NCBI RefSeq assembly: GCF_001640805.2 | Contig: NC_066844.1 | Location: 10,726,363-10,790,362, forward strand | Source: Lates calcarifer | Taxonomy: Eukaryota; Chordata; Actinopteri; Centropomidae | Length of the DNA stretch: 64,000 bases | Direction of reading: 5' to 3' | Shown: piece after piece, positions 38,391 through 51,526 of the stretch | Layout of the letters: the number at the start of each line of letters is the position of its first letter | Numbering within the stretch: position 1 is the first letter of the stretch | The notes under the pieces: generated by a model | Seen by the model: the letters and a program-made list of their open reading frames with translations, nothing else | What the model was told of the DNA's origin: nothing | Databases searched by the model: none | Program-made: the position numbers and the translations under genes

Positions 38391-39189
38391 ACAACTCTGG
38401 AATCACATTTGTGGAAGTATGAGCATGTCTAATCACTTTATTAATTTAACATGCTCCTCAGGGAATGTAACAACATGTAATATTCCAAGCTAAACTAAAT
38501 GACCCAGGATTTTGATCAGGATTTTCTGATCTTACCCTTTGGTTATGTTAAAGGAGACAGTATGCTTCAAATAAAGTACTGATCAGATTGATAAACTGCT
38601 TCTAAATCCCCCTAAACTCCCCTCCTAGCTCACCTTGATGCCATTTTTTTTTTTAACTTGATGGTCCAACAAGCATACCCACTTTATGCCACAACTGACA
38701 CATTGTGTGGAGCTGCAAAAGTTTACACATTTTTTTTCAAGCTCAGTTCTTCATTTTTCATATAGCTACTTTCCTTGTGTACAGCTCAGTGCAACACCAG
38801 AAATGCCTTAGAGGAAAGAGGACAAACAGGTATAAACAGTTATGCTTTCAGACACAGTTGTACAACACATTGTATGAACTCATTTGTTTCAAGCAAACTG
38901 AACCCTTTAGGCAAAAAAGCCAGTTGGTTATGGTTCACAATCACTGTTATGGGTAAAAAAAAACCCAACATTGACTGTTGGAGAGAAATGGGCAATTGAA
39001 CAATGGGTTACCATGTCAAAATTACATCCTTTTGTCCATCCAGCCCCCACTCCATGCAATGCTATAACATCACACGTCAACCTTTTTTCCTTACAGACAA
39101 AAATCACAGGATGGTCTCTAGAGGTCCTTGTCCATAAACCAGTCCAACATCACTAGGAATTACGTGGATACTGGACAATTCTACATATA

Positions 39190-39517
39190 ATGACTTACAT
39201 CTGGGGCGGCAGTGGCTAGCACTGTCGCCTCATAGCAAGAAGATTCCAGGTTTAGAGCTCCATTCTGAGCCCGGGGCTTTTCTGTGTGGAGTTTGCATGT
39301 TCTCCCTGTTCCTGCGTGGGTTCTCTCCAGGTACTCTGGCTTCCTCCCACAGTCCAAAGACATGCACATTAGGTTAACTGGTGACTCTAAATTGCCCGTA
39401 GGTGTGAATGTGAGTGTGACTGGTTGTTTGTCTATATGTGTTGGCCCTTTGACGAACTGGCGATCCTGTACAGGGTGTACGGATAATGGATGAATGGATG
39501 AATGGATGACTTACATC
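39190..39517 (+). mobile_element. tRNA-headed teleost SINE flanked by 12-bp target-site duplication
   Basis: The body, 39202-39505, begins TGGGGCGGCAGTGGCTAGCACTGTCGCC and ends in GGATGAATGGATGA. ATGACTTACATC occurs at 39190-39201 and again at 39506-39517 as an exact 12-bp direct repeat, a clear target-site duplication. A-box-like TGGCTAGCACTG (39213-39224) and a degenerate B-box-like stretch near 39249-39261 suggest a tRNA-derived RNA polymerase III head. The well-known middle part CTCCGGCTTCCTCCCACAGTCCAAAGACATGCA follows. The segment that normally carries GGGATAGGCTCCAGC near the 3' end is missing. Confidence 0.85.
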
Positions 39518-41362
39518 CATGATCATTGTTCAACTCCAAGAAGGCACAGAGGAAGGATAAGGAGCAAGACAAATAGTAGAGATAAGGTGCAAAGATCTGT
39601 AAATAGCATTTGTGTTATTAACCATGACCACAGTCTCTCTCTAGCCTTCTAATATTTTGTCCTTGCCAATGGCAAAATATTCAAAAAAAAAAAAAAATCC
39701 AAAAGATGTCAGGATTTGGCATAAATATGTAATTCTACAGATCCATTTTGAACAGTACTATCTAGGTACTGAGGTTCAATACCCAGCCCTAACCACAACA
39801 AAATAAGGCACATAATGAAATAAAGTGTATCAAGTGTTTTTCTTTAATCACATGTAAATTTATAACTTCCTGTTGTCTTGTGGAGAGCCTTCAGATATTA
39901 TACACTTTTCAAAATTCATCTAAACTAGAACATGCAATTCAGAAAGTTTCTAGTCACTGCACATAAACTGCTCACTTATGGTAAGAATTGCAAATCATTG
40001 CTTCCACCCTTGGGTGTAAATGTTTGCAGTGTGTTCGCTCAGACCCGTGAGTGTTGATACATTGAGAAGAAGACTGGGAGGAAGGCTCCAATTGTGCCTC
40101 TGGTTCCTGTAGTTGGACTGGCCAGCTCTGGTTGCCTGGGTTACTGTATCCCTTGCGGATGGTCAGCTCACTGTTGCTATGCTAATGAGAGTTTATCAAA
40201 GCCACGAGCAGCAGCGGCTGCCTGTCAAGTTTATGTGTGTGCATGTGTGTGCGGGTGTTTTATTTACAGTCTGACACCACAGGGTCACAGAGAGGCCAGA
40301 GTTTTTAACTTGAAATGTCACGCCAATTAAGAATTTGTGAAATTAAGCAGGCGATATCAAACTTAGCATTTTATTCATTAGGCACGGAGCTGCTTCCTAA
40401 TGGGATTTCTCCCTCTATCTCAAAGCTGTGTCTCTTCCCCCACCTCTCCTCTCACCTCCACCACTGACTTTTCCTTTTACTCACGCCCGTTTCATTATTT
40501 ACATCCCCTTCTCTCCCTCTTTTTGGCGCACTTTATCAGTTTAATCAGCCTGCATGGGGAGATGAGGAGGCGGACAAGAGTGGGGGAAGGAGAGAGAAAA
40601 TGAGAGAAGGGAGGGGGTGGGGGGCCAGAAGCGATCTGCATCATTCTCACAGCCTCGTAGTAATGCATCTTTATTAGGCTCCCAACATCAGCCCAAGAGA
40701 CAAGTCTCTGCTATCACTGTCAATTAGCAGGGGAGCCACTCGGGGAAAAGGCTTGCTTCTCTTTATTAATATCGCCAAACAACCACACAGCACTCAGATG
40801 TATATAAAGAGGCTTTCTCTTTATTAAAACACTCGGAGCAGCAATGCAAACCATACAGGAGAATGTCATCAGGCAGTGTAAGGTGCAGTTGCAGAGATTT
40901 AGGTTTCATTTACTGAGAGAAATACAAAAAGGGGAAAGGAAGGAGGGTGCTTTGCTTTATTCAACACAGGGACAGATATTACATTATCATTTCATCATGG
41001 CTCTCTGGCAATATGGCTTTTTCAATCAGCAGATACAGACATTATTTATTCATAGATGCATTTTTAAAAGGCACACAAGATACAGCATAGCCAATCTCCA
41101 CAGAGTTGACACAATCAAATATACATGAATATAATATTAGTGTGAGATGGAGGGAGGGGCGGTCGGTGGATAAATTAAACTTTATTCAGATGGAGAAGAA
41201 GGAGAGGAAATGGAAAAAGAGGACTGGAGTTGAGGACATTTACTGCACCATATTTATTCCTCCACATTTATTTCTATGCTGAGATTTCTATTCGATTTGT
41301 CTAAAGTGGCCTCTGTGTGTGCATCAGTTTCTGTTAGCCTGAGTGAATATCCAGTGTTGGTG

Positions 41363-41363
<1 letters not shown>
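39518..41363. other. Non-coding; possible conserved element at 40.62-40.85 kb
   Basis: 40621-40850 is non-repetitive and balanced in composition, like conserved non-coding DNA near developmental genes, but conservation cannot be seen from one sequence. No gene seen. Confidence 0.35.

Positions 41364-41395
<32 letters not shown>
41364..41395. repeat. (GT)n microsatellite
   Basis: About 16 GT units. Confidence 0.95.
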
Positions 41396-41396
<1 letters not shown>

Positions 41397-44300
41397 TCTG
41401 GCAGTATATCCTCGCTTTAAGGCAAGTGTCTCTTTAATGAGGCTTTGCTGCAAAAGGAGCTCCCTAGGACTCTTGACGTGTCCTGCATTACAAATACACA
41501 CTCTCCTGCACCACGTAGACCAATAGCACATCCTCTCCACAAAGACACACACAATACCATGCAGGTTGATGTGTGTATGTGTGTGTGAGAGAGTGTGTGC
41601 CCTGCCGTGCCAAAGCATTGATTGGTGGATTTCCTGAACAGAGTGAGAGCTTGTCAATGAGAGACAACCTTTCTGAAGCAGGATATCTGTCTTGCCCCAG
41701 CTCTTTCTCACCCTCACTCTCACTCTCGCTCTCACACACTCTCTTTCTCTTGCCCTCTCTCCCGCTTCCCTCTCCGTCTCCCACTGCGATACTATCTGAC
41801 CTCATGTTTATGTATCTCACTATGTCGAGCTGTTTGTCAATGCTATTCTGTCAAAGGTTCCTCCTCCCTCTTCGCTCCATCTCTGCTTCACTTGGAAAGG
41901 CCCAGATACATGAATAATATAAAAACATAGCATTACACACTCTGACAGATGGCAAAGAAACAAGTTGTTTTGCGTGTTGTTTGGTGGCAGTGAGTGTACG
42001 GGGTTAACAGGGGTGAAAGAATTTGCAAGATGCTGCAAACAACAAACATAAATCCTGTCAAACAAACTCAAAGTCTGGACACAGAGGGCAAAGGAGCATT
42101 AACGGCTAGATTCTGGAGAATGCAGAGTGATTTGCTCAGTGGCTTTGGCCACACATTGGATCGAAGGCATGGGCTTTTCTGTTGGTTCAGACAATATCAG
42201 TAGCTTAGTAAATGTTATGAATAGGCTCAAATGGCACAAAGTGTATTTGCTGTTTGAGCAGAAAGGCTCAATGCCGAGGAAGCAAAGCCAGAGCTTCCTG
42301 AACAAAGACTCCAACCAGAAGCTAGTTTTCATTTATTTAGGGCTCTGATGAACTAACAGTTTCCAGAATTAACTCAAGATGCAATCGGGACAAGTGGTGT
42401 CTGTGTGTGTGTGTGTGCGCGTGTGTAATGCCATGCTTCATTGTTTTTCAAGGAGAATGAAGTGTTCAAGAGCAGATCAGCTCATTAGTAGCCCTGCTGA
42501 ATTGCTCTTAATGAATGCTATCAGCCTCTAATGAAAAGTATTGTTCTTCAGCACAACTAAATCAAAAGGTGTTTAAAGCGCACACTCACGGTGCACACAC
42601 ACGGACTTCATCAATGAACGTTTGGCAAAGAGGTCTCTGATGGAGACTCAACACCATGGTTACAGGGGCTAACACCCCCCGAGAAATCAAAGTCTCATTT
42701 AGACCACAGCCACTGGTCAATACCCGCTCTAGTATCGACCAGCTCACTGGAAGTGTGTGTTTGTGAGTGTGTGTGCGGATGAGAAAGAGTGTGAGAGAGA
42801 ACAGGAGGTGAGGCAGGATGAAGTGAAAAGACTGAGGAAAAAAAGGAGAGAAATTGATTTATCTCCCATTGACAATGGTGATTTGGCATCAGATATGTGG
42901 GACACCTGACCTGTTTACAGCCCATGGCCAATTAGAAAAGTTTTTTCTCTGTTCACTTGAAAATACAGCTCAATATACACCAATTTCTTCCAATTTTGAG
43001 GCTGTATGGTAAATATAAAATAGCATTACAGTGGCTGAAAGTCTTGCGTGTGTGAGAGCTCAGATAGCCTGGAGCAGTTGTTAAAGTTGTTAGGAGTTAT
43101 GGATTCTGTTAAAGGTGATGAGAAAAATATAGTGTCCGCCTCAGTGTGCATCTCCTTTAACCTTCAGCCCACTAAAACTGAAGACCCCAGGAGATTTTCT
43201 GCATTCAAACTGAACATAAATTGGATATTTTTCTGGCAGAGCTGCTGCTGACTCTGCTGCTGGCTTTTAAAAAATGTTGTCATTACTTCTATTAAATTAT
43301 CACTCTTAAGACTATTAAGCAAAACTGCTCCAAAACCCAAATTGTGGCAGTGAACCAGGTTATATTCCAGAGTGTCACAGTTATCTTCCTGGTGAGTATT
43401 TAAAGAAATGTGTGATAAGTGGTGCACAGAAATATATATAAAAAAATCTGATATCCCAAGTGTTAATAGCAAATGTTCCACAAAATGGAGCCTGCTATCA
43501 CCTTAAGGCAATTGAGGTGGTGGAATCTCCTGCCAATTTGTGCAGTAGAGTAAATACTGTAGATACAGCAAGAATCACTGCAGACTTTTTGCTAATTATT
43601 TGATTTTTTTTTTCTTTTTTTCCAAGTCAGTGAGGGCCAAGGAGACACATGAGGGATTTCAAACCAAAGACTACTTTTTTTGGTTCTTTGATACTGTTTT
43701 TATACTTGAAAAATGTATTAAATAGACCCTGATTATTGTACAAATTCTACTTCACAATCCTTAAACTTAACATTGGGACAAAAAGTAGTTGATGTTGCTG
43801 TTAAGAGGTTTGTGTTCATACGTTAATCACATAGCAAAAAACATAAACATCTTTTTGTAGCATCAAGGCTATGGCTAGAAGTCCCCTGTACCCTAGAAAA
43901 AAGTGACCTGAAAATTTTACACATGAAGTTCAGTTTACTGGTCATGAAGATTACTACTCAGTCTGTGAAAAGAGTCATAAATAACCCTGATGATGTCACT
44001 AGGGCTTGAGAGTTTTAAAAAGACATGGGCATTTGGAGGCTGGGATTGTGTAATGCAGGACGCTACTGAGCTGCATTATGGGAGCTGTAAGATCCAGTGG
44101 AGCAGGACCAGTACATGGGTCTAAATCTTGTCATCTGCTGCTTCCATTTTGATCATGTCTCCAACTTTATGGATGTGATGTAGTAAATCACTTGAGTGCC
44201 CCTTTAACATTTTAGTCATTTGGTAAACAACTCAGCTATGTTGTCTGTAAATGTTTTTTCCCAACATGCCTCTGATCTATGAAAATCATGTATCACCATC

Positions 44301-47300
44301 TCCACCTTTTCATGAGCTAAGAAAAACAGCCATGTTACTCAGAACAAGGATGCAACTACAGTATTAACATGTACAGAACATTAACATGCAGTAGCTAGAA
44401 AAGTCACTTAATTTATATTTACTTCACACTAGACGATAACCAGATAAATCTGTTTTTTTTCTATATCTGACATATGGCTTTTGATTTGTAAGAAGCACAT
44501 TTGTTAAAGCTGTACCCAGTACAACTTCACCTTTCCTAACTTTTTCAAGTGAAAATGTTGAGGTTTTTACTGTCTGCCTGAATGAAATTCTGGCATCAAA
44601 ATGTTTGATAGCAGCAAATATTTTCTCAGAAAAACTGAAAAAAAATAAAACATCACAGAATGAGAACTTTGTCCCCAGGATGATGGCTGATCCTCTTCAT
44701 CACCTACACCCTCTCTAGACCAAGAGCGGGACATTTATTGACACCACTTTATTCTCAGCAGTGAGGTCTTAAATTTCAATCAGTTATGTCTTTCTGCCAT
44801 TTGGGGCTGTCAACGTGTTAAACTGCCAGGTGCAGCTTAACAGCGATTTATAAATAAATTTTACTCAATTTAATTTCATCACTCTTCAGGCATCGACCTC
44901 AACTCTCAAGGGTGTCAGAATTGCTTTTCTATCACAAATAGAGTATGTGGGGTTGGTAGGAGAACATGCACAGAGATAGGATTGGTTGGGGTCGGGGGAT
45001 GAGGGCTGGTAATGAACATGGCGCGGGCCTGAAGTAGGCACAGCAGGCTGCAATCTAATCAGCGCTGCACCTTATTTTCATCTAGACATGGGGGAGAATT
45101 AGATATTTAACTGTGGCAGTTTTATCTTCCAATCACACGGCTTAGGTCTGAACCGTGGACACCTTGTTAAGCGGCTAGATGTGTCCAATCAGCCGGCGTA
45201 GGTGGGTTGTCAGCATGACTTCGCGCATGTGTGTGATTGAATGTGTATGGGTGCTTTTAGCTGGTTAGCACTCTCCAATCAGCGCTGCTTGTGTGTCTGT
45301 GAGTGGCTCATATTGGTGTTTGATGTCTGTAAACTGGCACAAATTGGCAATCAGGTGAGGTTGGCATGGACAAGGGCCTCTCCTCACCGGGATCCCAACT
45401 CCAATTGGCCCCTTCTCTCCTTTCCCATCCTCTCAACCCTCTCTTCCTCTCTTACCAAAGCCATTTCAACTTGACCCTGACAGGTGCTCCTGACAAAATC
45501 CATTACAGTCTCAATTACCCTATATGTCTCTCTTCTCCTCCTATTCTGCTCATTTTTATCGCCTCTCTAGGCATCCCTTTCCCCCATTCCTTCCTCTGAT
45601 GCTCCAGGACTGGTGGGAGCACTAAGCACTCGGCGCTGGTGCTTCCCTCCTGACTCTATCAGCAGTCTATCAGTGCTATGCATCTCAGTCCCCCTAATTA
45701 GCCTTGGTGGGACCATAACTTTCCTCTTCATTAAGAAAACCGAACAGATGTGGGTGAGAGGAGTAGTAGTAATGAAGGGACAACAGCCTGATGCCTGAGA
45801 GACGAATGCTGAAAGGAAAAAGAGCGTTGAGGGTTCCACTCCCTGAGGCAAAGCACGAATACTGTCATGGATCTGATTGCCTGTATAGTTATATAGATAC
45901 TTTCAAATGGTGAGTGTTTACCACTGGTGCTTGGTGGTCTATTGTAAACCTGATGACAACCTTGCTATCAAGGTAGGTGGTGGCGGCAGGGTTATTGCTG
46001 CTGCTGTGTTGATGAAACTGGCACTGTTGTCTTTATTTGTCACAGTGGATATATGGACAAGACACACTGAGAGAAAGAGAGGGGTATATCATGCAATAAT
46101 TGTACTGGTATCAGAATACTTTGAACTACACACAACATCAGCTTTACAGTTTGATTATCAAGTATGAGCCAATAAATTATGCTTATAATTTTACAAACAA
46201 ACAAAAAAAAAGAAAAAAAAACTTTACATTCTTTACTCAAGGTCCACTTACTATTACTTTTTTCTAAATTTTAACTGCAGCCCACGGTCTTTATCAGTTG
46301 TTGGAGTTTGCTCAATTATTCTAAAGGTCTGTTTTGATTTATGGTGTACCAAAAAATGGACCCTCATGACAAAATCCATCTGCTGATGAAGACCATCATC
46401 TGAAGACATGCCTGTATCCATTACCTTGAGTTTATCTTAACTCTTGTGGTCATGGTCAAGAATCAACTTAAATCAAACAATCAGCAACCCAAAGCATTTT
46501 ATACTTTGACTAAACTCGCAACATATAAGCTGTGATTTGCATCGTGAGGGAATGTTTGACACATTTTATGAATCAAAACAAACATCATACTCTTGACCTG
46601 ATAATGTGGCAGTGGCAGCATTTGGCACCTTCTTCAACATGACATTTAATTCCCCAGTGGAAATAATGTGGTCAGGTTTAGGGAGTTTCATTTCTTTGAG
46701 CAAGGCACTATCATGGACAGGGTTAGGAACTGCAGTAGCTTATTTGATACAAAGGGTAGACCAGCACTCTACCCTCTGAATTAAAAGAATAGTTTGACAG
46801 TGTGGGAAATGTGCTCATTTCGCCCTCTTACCATGAGTTCCATCTGCCTCCAGTCTTTATACTAAGGTGATCAATTTCTGCCTCCCATAGTAAATATGAA
46901 AAATATTGAGAGTGGTATTGTTCTTCTCATCTAACTTTCAACATGAAAGCAAATTAGCATGTTTCCAAAAATGTCGAAACTATTCATTTAGACTGGAGAC
47001 AGACTCACTGACTCAATTCAGCAAGGCTCTACCATTAGAGTTCATCCCCTACTGGGATCATTCATGGTATGAATTTATGTATGTACTCATTATACAGCAA
47101 AGAGCCTTGGATAGAATGGCATATATTAATATTATAATATTATCCAACCTAGCTGCGCTTCATTCTCTCTTTCTCTCACATTATATATTCACTTCTCCCT
47201 CTTTTTGTCCTGCAAGCTCTCCTTTGTCTTTCCAGCGGTTTACCATCTTTTCTCACCAATTCCTCTCCTTCTCCCAGTGTCCTTGTTCCCATCACCCTCC

Positions 47301-47389
47301 CCTCTCCGTTTCCTGCAGGTGTGTGTGTGTGTGTATGTGAGAAGTGGGGGAGAGAAGGGGGAGGGCGGTGAGGTGTTGAAGGAGACGAG
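41396..47389. other. Non-coding; possible regulatory element at 45.0-45.35 kb
   Basis: No secure exon. 45000-45350 has several GC-balanced, non-repetitive stretches with CCAAT/ATTGG-type words (AATCAGCGCTGC twice, near 45056 and 45276). 41690-41780 is a pyrimidine tract. Confidence 0.35.
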
Positions 47390-47506
47390 GTACGGGGGAG
47401 CAGCGAGTGATGAATCTCCCCGCCGTCTGTAACACTCTCCGCTTCGTCGGCTCTTCCCTCGTTTCTGACCCAAATCTAATGCGACAGGACTCGTTTTCGC
47501 TGTCCC

Positions 47507-47541
<35 letters not shown>

Positions 47542-47545
47542 CTCC
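47390..47545. promoter_or_regulatory. Second CpG-rich cluster followed by (CA)n
   Basis: About 11 CpGs fall in 130 bases (47390-47510), well above the local level, ending at a CA microsatellite (47515-47541). It may be a promoter or an enhancer. No clear donor or start codon is tied to it. Confidence 0.3.
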
Positions 47546-50116
47546 TCCCACCTCCCTCCTCCCCTCCTCACTATTGCAAGAGTCGTGCACCACCCCTCTA
47601 TTTTTAGCTGTTTGTCCTTGAGTTACAATCCCTGAAAATTGCCATGATCCATAAAGGACTGGGTTGTGGTGCTTGAGGGAAAACACACACCCACCCCCGT
47701 CAACACCATTTCCCTCTAATCCCCCCCACAGCCGATACTACCTCCAAGTGTGTGTGTGTGAGCAACAAATCGTTCCCAATTTCAAGTCTTTCGCCATTAC
47801 TGGAGCGAATATTCCTCTCATTAAAGAGGTGAAATGGAGGAAGCGTTAAACGAGAATAACGCCGACAGATCAGGCTGTTTTTTTCTCTGCCCCCTCCCAA
47901 CGCACACACATACACACGCTCATCCCCCGCCTCAGAAAGTTATCCACTGTAGCCAATTAGCATGACTGCTCTGTCTAGCATTAGCCCCCCTCTTCCATAT
48001 CCAACTCTCACTCTCATTACCGTCTTTTTCTCTCTTCTACTCCTATCTTCCTCCAGCCCCTCCTCTCATTCTCTCTCTTTCTCATTAGAGCTGCGTCGTA
48101 ACACACTGAATCATAATAGGTGCTCTACACTGTGAAATGGCTTTAGCTTTGTCTCATTTCGCCGCTTGTAGTGGGAGAATGAGCAAACAGACAATCTATT
48201 CCATGCAGGCACAGACACACACCAACAGACACAATCAGGGCCGTCCATTAATCTGTTGTAAAGCAGCTTTTTGCCCGCCTGAAGAAATCCCTGATATTCA
48301 GTCAGAGAGAGAGAGTGGGGCTAATCTATCGGGGGGGGGGGCTGCCACACAAGGCCATGTACCATCCACTGACAGTAAACAGGTGACCTGAAGAAGAAGA
48401 GAGTTTGGATGGAAAAAGGTGGAGGTGAGGTAGAGATGGTGGTAGGGCAAAGGGTGAATGAGGAGGACGGCCAAAAGGTAGATTGAGAGGGGAGAGAAGA
48501 TGGATGGGCGGACGTGGAGGGGTGGGGGTGGTGAGAGGGAGCGTGGCGAGGGGTGGAGACGGTGGCACCGAGGCGTATTCTAAGCCTTGAATGTAAATAT
48601 GCGTGAGGGGATTATCACAGAGTGCCAGGCAGCGCTTTTGGGGCTTTGTTTCTGTGACACCGTGACGTTGGCTTTGTTTCCCTGACAGCAGATGTGTGTG
48701 TGCGTGTGTGTGTCATTGTGTGTGTTTGTGTGTGACATCCAGGCATCTGTTTCCTGCTGGAAAAGGTTAATTACATCTCCACTGCCTGACTGGACGTGCC
48801 ATGCATAATCACACACGCTAATGAGACCTGTGCATGTGTTTGTGTGTGTCTTTGTCTTTGTGTCTCGATGTGCATTCTGAAAAGGCAGTTCTATAGCAGC
48901 TGAATAGATATCTTAAGCACTTGTTTCAAGTTTGAAAGTCTATTGTTGCAGCCAAGAAGAAAGACAAGCGCATACACACACGCTCACGCAGTCACACACT
49001 CAAACAGGTGACAGCTGGAAGCGTACTGCAGTGGCATTTACGGACAGACACTCCACTCCCACCAGGGGACATTAATTGATGGGTCTGCTTCAGTGTGTAT
49101 GTGTTTGTAATTACTTGTCCGCCTATTAATGAGATAGAGATGCTATGGCGTCAGAGGAGGGACTTCTCACAAACCCTGTTGCTCATTCTGACCCTTGACT
49201 CCTATCTTCACACTCCAGCTAAGCTGCTGATTGGACAGCTGCTCGGTTTTAGATCAGGCCCAGCTCAGCGTGAAAAGTGAGATGGGCTCCGGCCGTCCAT
49301 GGGTGACTTTGGAAATTACTGTACACTTTCTCACTTGGCTGAAGTTTTCACTAAGTTGATCTGACATAAGCAGGTAGGTGAGGAGGTGCAGAGCTCAGTT
49401 GAGCTTTGGTTCCAATTCAGCCTCTGTGGAAGAGCTGTGATTAAGGAGAAGAAGGGAAAGATGGGGCGTTGCTGAGAGCTGTGACTGAGAGAAATAATGG
49501 ATTTCTGGAGCCTGTTGCCTCTTCACACCTTATACAGTACATCAGTTATGGCAAGAATTGAATCAAACAGATGAGAAGTGTTTTTTTGGAATCACGTCAG
49601 CAGAAGCAAAGTTCTCAGACAGCTGCCAAGGGAAAATTAGAGTGCTGCAGAAATGGATAATGGGAATGAACTAAGAGTTCACAGGCTTTTATTTTCATCA
49701 ATCTGATTCATCTTGAGAAATATGGCTCAAAACAGCTTTGTGGTTGTTGAGTTAAGGAATTTGGGAGTTTAAAAAGTAGAAAAGAAGTAACACCTGAATC
49801 CTTAGTCACAGATACGTTTGTAAAATACACAGTATCTGGTTCAAGGATTCCAACAACCAGAGTTAGACCAGAGTCAATCAAAAATACCAAATTATTATTA
49901 TTATTTTTTTAAATAAAAGCCTATGCATGCTGAAGCCCCATTTCAGTCTTAAAGTATGTCCATACTTATCAGACAGTCTATACTGAGCACAGTAACTTGG
50001 GCTATACATTCCAGTCTATTAAAGGATAAAGCCCCAGTGAAGCTAAGGAGAGTGTGACCGACAGCACTGCCGTCACACCTCAGTCTCCTGATCCCTCCAA
50101 CATTCTACCTCCTCAC
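47546..50116. other. Non-coding, no recognised gene
   Basis: 47781-47870 and 49130-49290 are non-repetitive and GC-balanced. The remainder is microsatellite-rich or AT-rich. Confidence 0.35.
48330..48560. repeat. Polypurine, G-rich tract
   Basis: Contains a 10-G run at 48331-48340 and a long GA/GG-rich stretch to 48560. Encoded frames are low-complexity proline or glycine-arginine strings and not genes. Confidence 0.8.
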
Positions 50117-50241
50117 CCTCCTCTTCCTCTACTTGCTCCTTTTTCTTCTTCTTTCGTCTGCGGCAGAAGCCGTTCAGGCCACAGAAGCAGGCACAGGTGA
50201 AGGGCATGGCCTATCTGACGCACAGCATCCACCACGTAAAC
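50117..50241 (-). other. Candidate exon, minus strand, with possible start codon
   Basis: A strong acceptor (ccctctccctctgcag, after a long pyrimidine tract) lies just above 50241 and a fair donor (GAGG|gtgagg) just below 50117. Inside, an ATG at 50207-50205 in good context (gccATGc) opens MPFTCACFCGLNGFCRRRKK followed by Lys and Glu runs. Clustered cysteines next to a basic patch would suit a palmitoylated, membrane-bound N-terminus. I do not recognise the protein. The opposite strand has an equally good exon model (50167-50235), and both frames share the same wobble positions, so codon bias cannot separate them. Confidence 0.3.
50167..50235 (+). other. Candidate 69-base exon, plus strand (alternative to minus-strand model)
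   Basis: The acceptor tttttcttcttctttcgtctgcggcag is preceded by an unusually long pyrimidine tract. The donor is CAC|gtaaac, with G-rich sequence after it that often helps short exons. In frame it gives KPFRPQKQAQVKGMAYLTHS plus IHH, 23 codons ending mostly in G or C. No family recognised. Confidence 0.3.
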
Positions 50242-51410
50242 CTGCAGAGGGAGAGGGTGGGGATGGGGAGGAGAGGAGGGGAGGTGTTAAAACATTTCTC
50301 CTTCATCTGGGGAGCTGCCAAGACATCACACTGCTCATAGGGAGTTTTCTCCCAGGAAATCTTTTGAACACACAGTGATATCTGGAATCAAAGAAGAAGG
50401 GGTTTTTATTCTTTTACGCATACTGAGATAAAGTGAGTTTTCTGATTAGAACTTTTAACTGAACTCTGTGATGATGAGATTATCCCTTATTTGGCTTAAT
50501 GTGATTCCTTTACAGTTTTCCCTAAAGGAACTGCCTAAAGTAAAAAAACATTTTTAAAAAAGTTATTTCATGCAGTGCGGTGGCTTCTTCCAGCAAGAAG
50601 TACTTCCCAGTACAATACAGGCATCAGTGTTTAGACCTTATCACATTCCTGTTGTGGCTAAATGAGCAAATAAATTAGGAAATTTTACCTAACAGACTGG
50701 AATTTTATCAGTACAGATGTTACAACTTTTCCAGAGCCTAATGTCAAACCAGTTCTTTGCATTTTGACAGACTCTTGACCAGGAAACCTGGTTCAAGAGC
50801 TGCATCACACTTTGCTAGTCTTGAACCAAGAACTGCTTATGTCCTGGGCTGGGGGCAGGATTACTGTGACCAACAAGATTAACAAAAATTTTGTGACTGC
50901 CATTTTCAAAATTTGGCAATGTAGGTTCACAAAGTTGGCAAATGAACTTGGCAACCACTGTTATGTAGTGGAACTCTTGCTGAAATGCGTCAGCAATTAC
51001 ATTTCTATTAATCATGGATCTGTGCAAGCAATAATAGCTTTAATGGTGGTTTTCTCAACTTTTCTCTATGGTATGTTTATTTGTCTTTTTGTTAAATCAA
51101 TTTGAACTTAAACGGCACAGCTTTGGTAGCTAGGTAGCTACAGGTTTGCAATTTAAGCCACTAGCATTGAAAGGGCCAAATGTATAAAAATCTGAGCTGA
51201 GCTGCAATGGTGTTTTTATTTTGCTAAGCAAAAAATCTCTGGTATTATGAGCATTTGAATATTTCACTTGTAATATAAAAGGCTATTGCTATAGTTGCTA
51301 ACTAGGAGGACAAGGTAACTCTCAAACAATTTTTCCTGTTTTCTTTTCAGTATTCTCTTTTAACAAACCTAATGTGCCTTAACATAGAAAAAAGTTTATT
51401 TAATAATTTT

Positions 51411-51526
51411 ACTATAGATTTATATAATAGCTATCAGTTTTAATTAGTTCTGCTTCCTGAATAGTTTTTTTCCATCACTTTGCTTTGGGGGATTGTAAAT
51501 GCTATGATATTAATGAGCCTCAGCTA
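51411..51526 (+). repeat. Dispersed repeat, copy 1 of a within-window pair
   Basis: The core GGGGGATTGTAAATGCTATG, ATATTAATGAGCCTCAG (51487-51522) pairs with 54036-54071. Upstream TTTTAATTAGTTCTGCTTCCTGAA also matches. Confidence 0.7.

Noticed and set aside
47240..47686. 148-codon minus-strand frame.
   Set aside because: Built from GT/CA and GGA repeats; the product is low-complexity.
50133..50241. Minus-strand frame reading VYVVDAVRQIGHALH, reminiscent of class C receptor (metabotropic glutamate) ligand domains.
   Set aside because: Likeness stops after about 15 residues. The expected Cys-Pro-Gly and later motifs are absent and the frame soon becomes Lys/Glu and Arg/Gly runs. Taken as coincidence.
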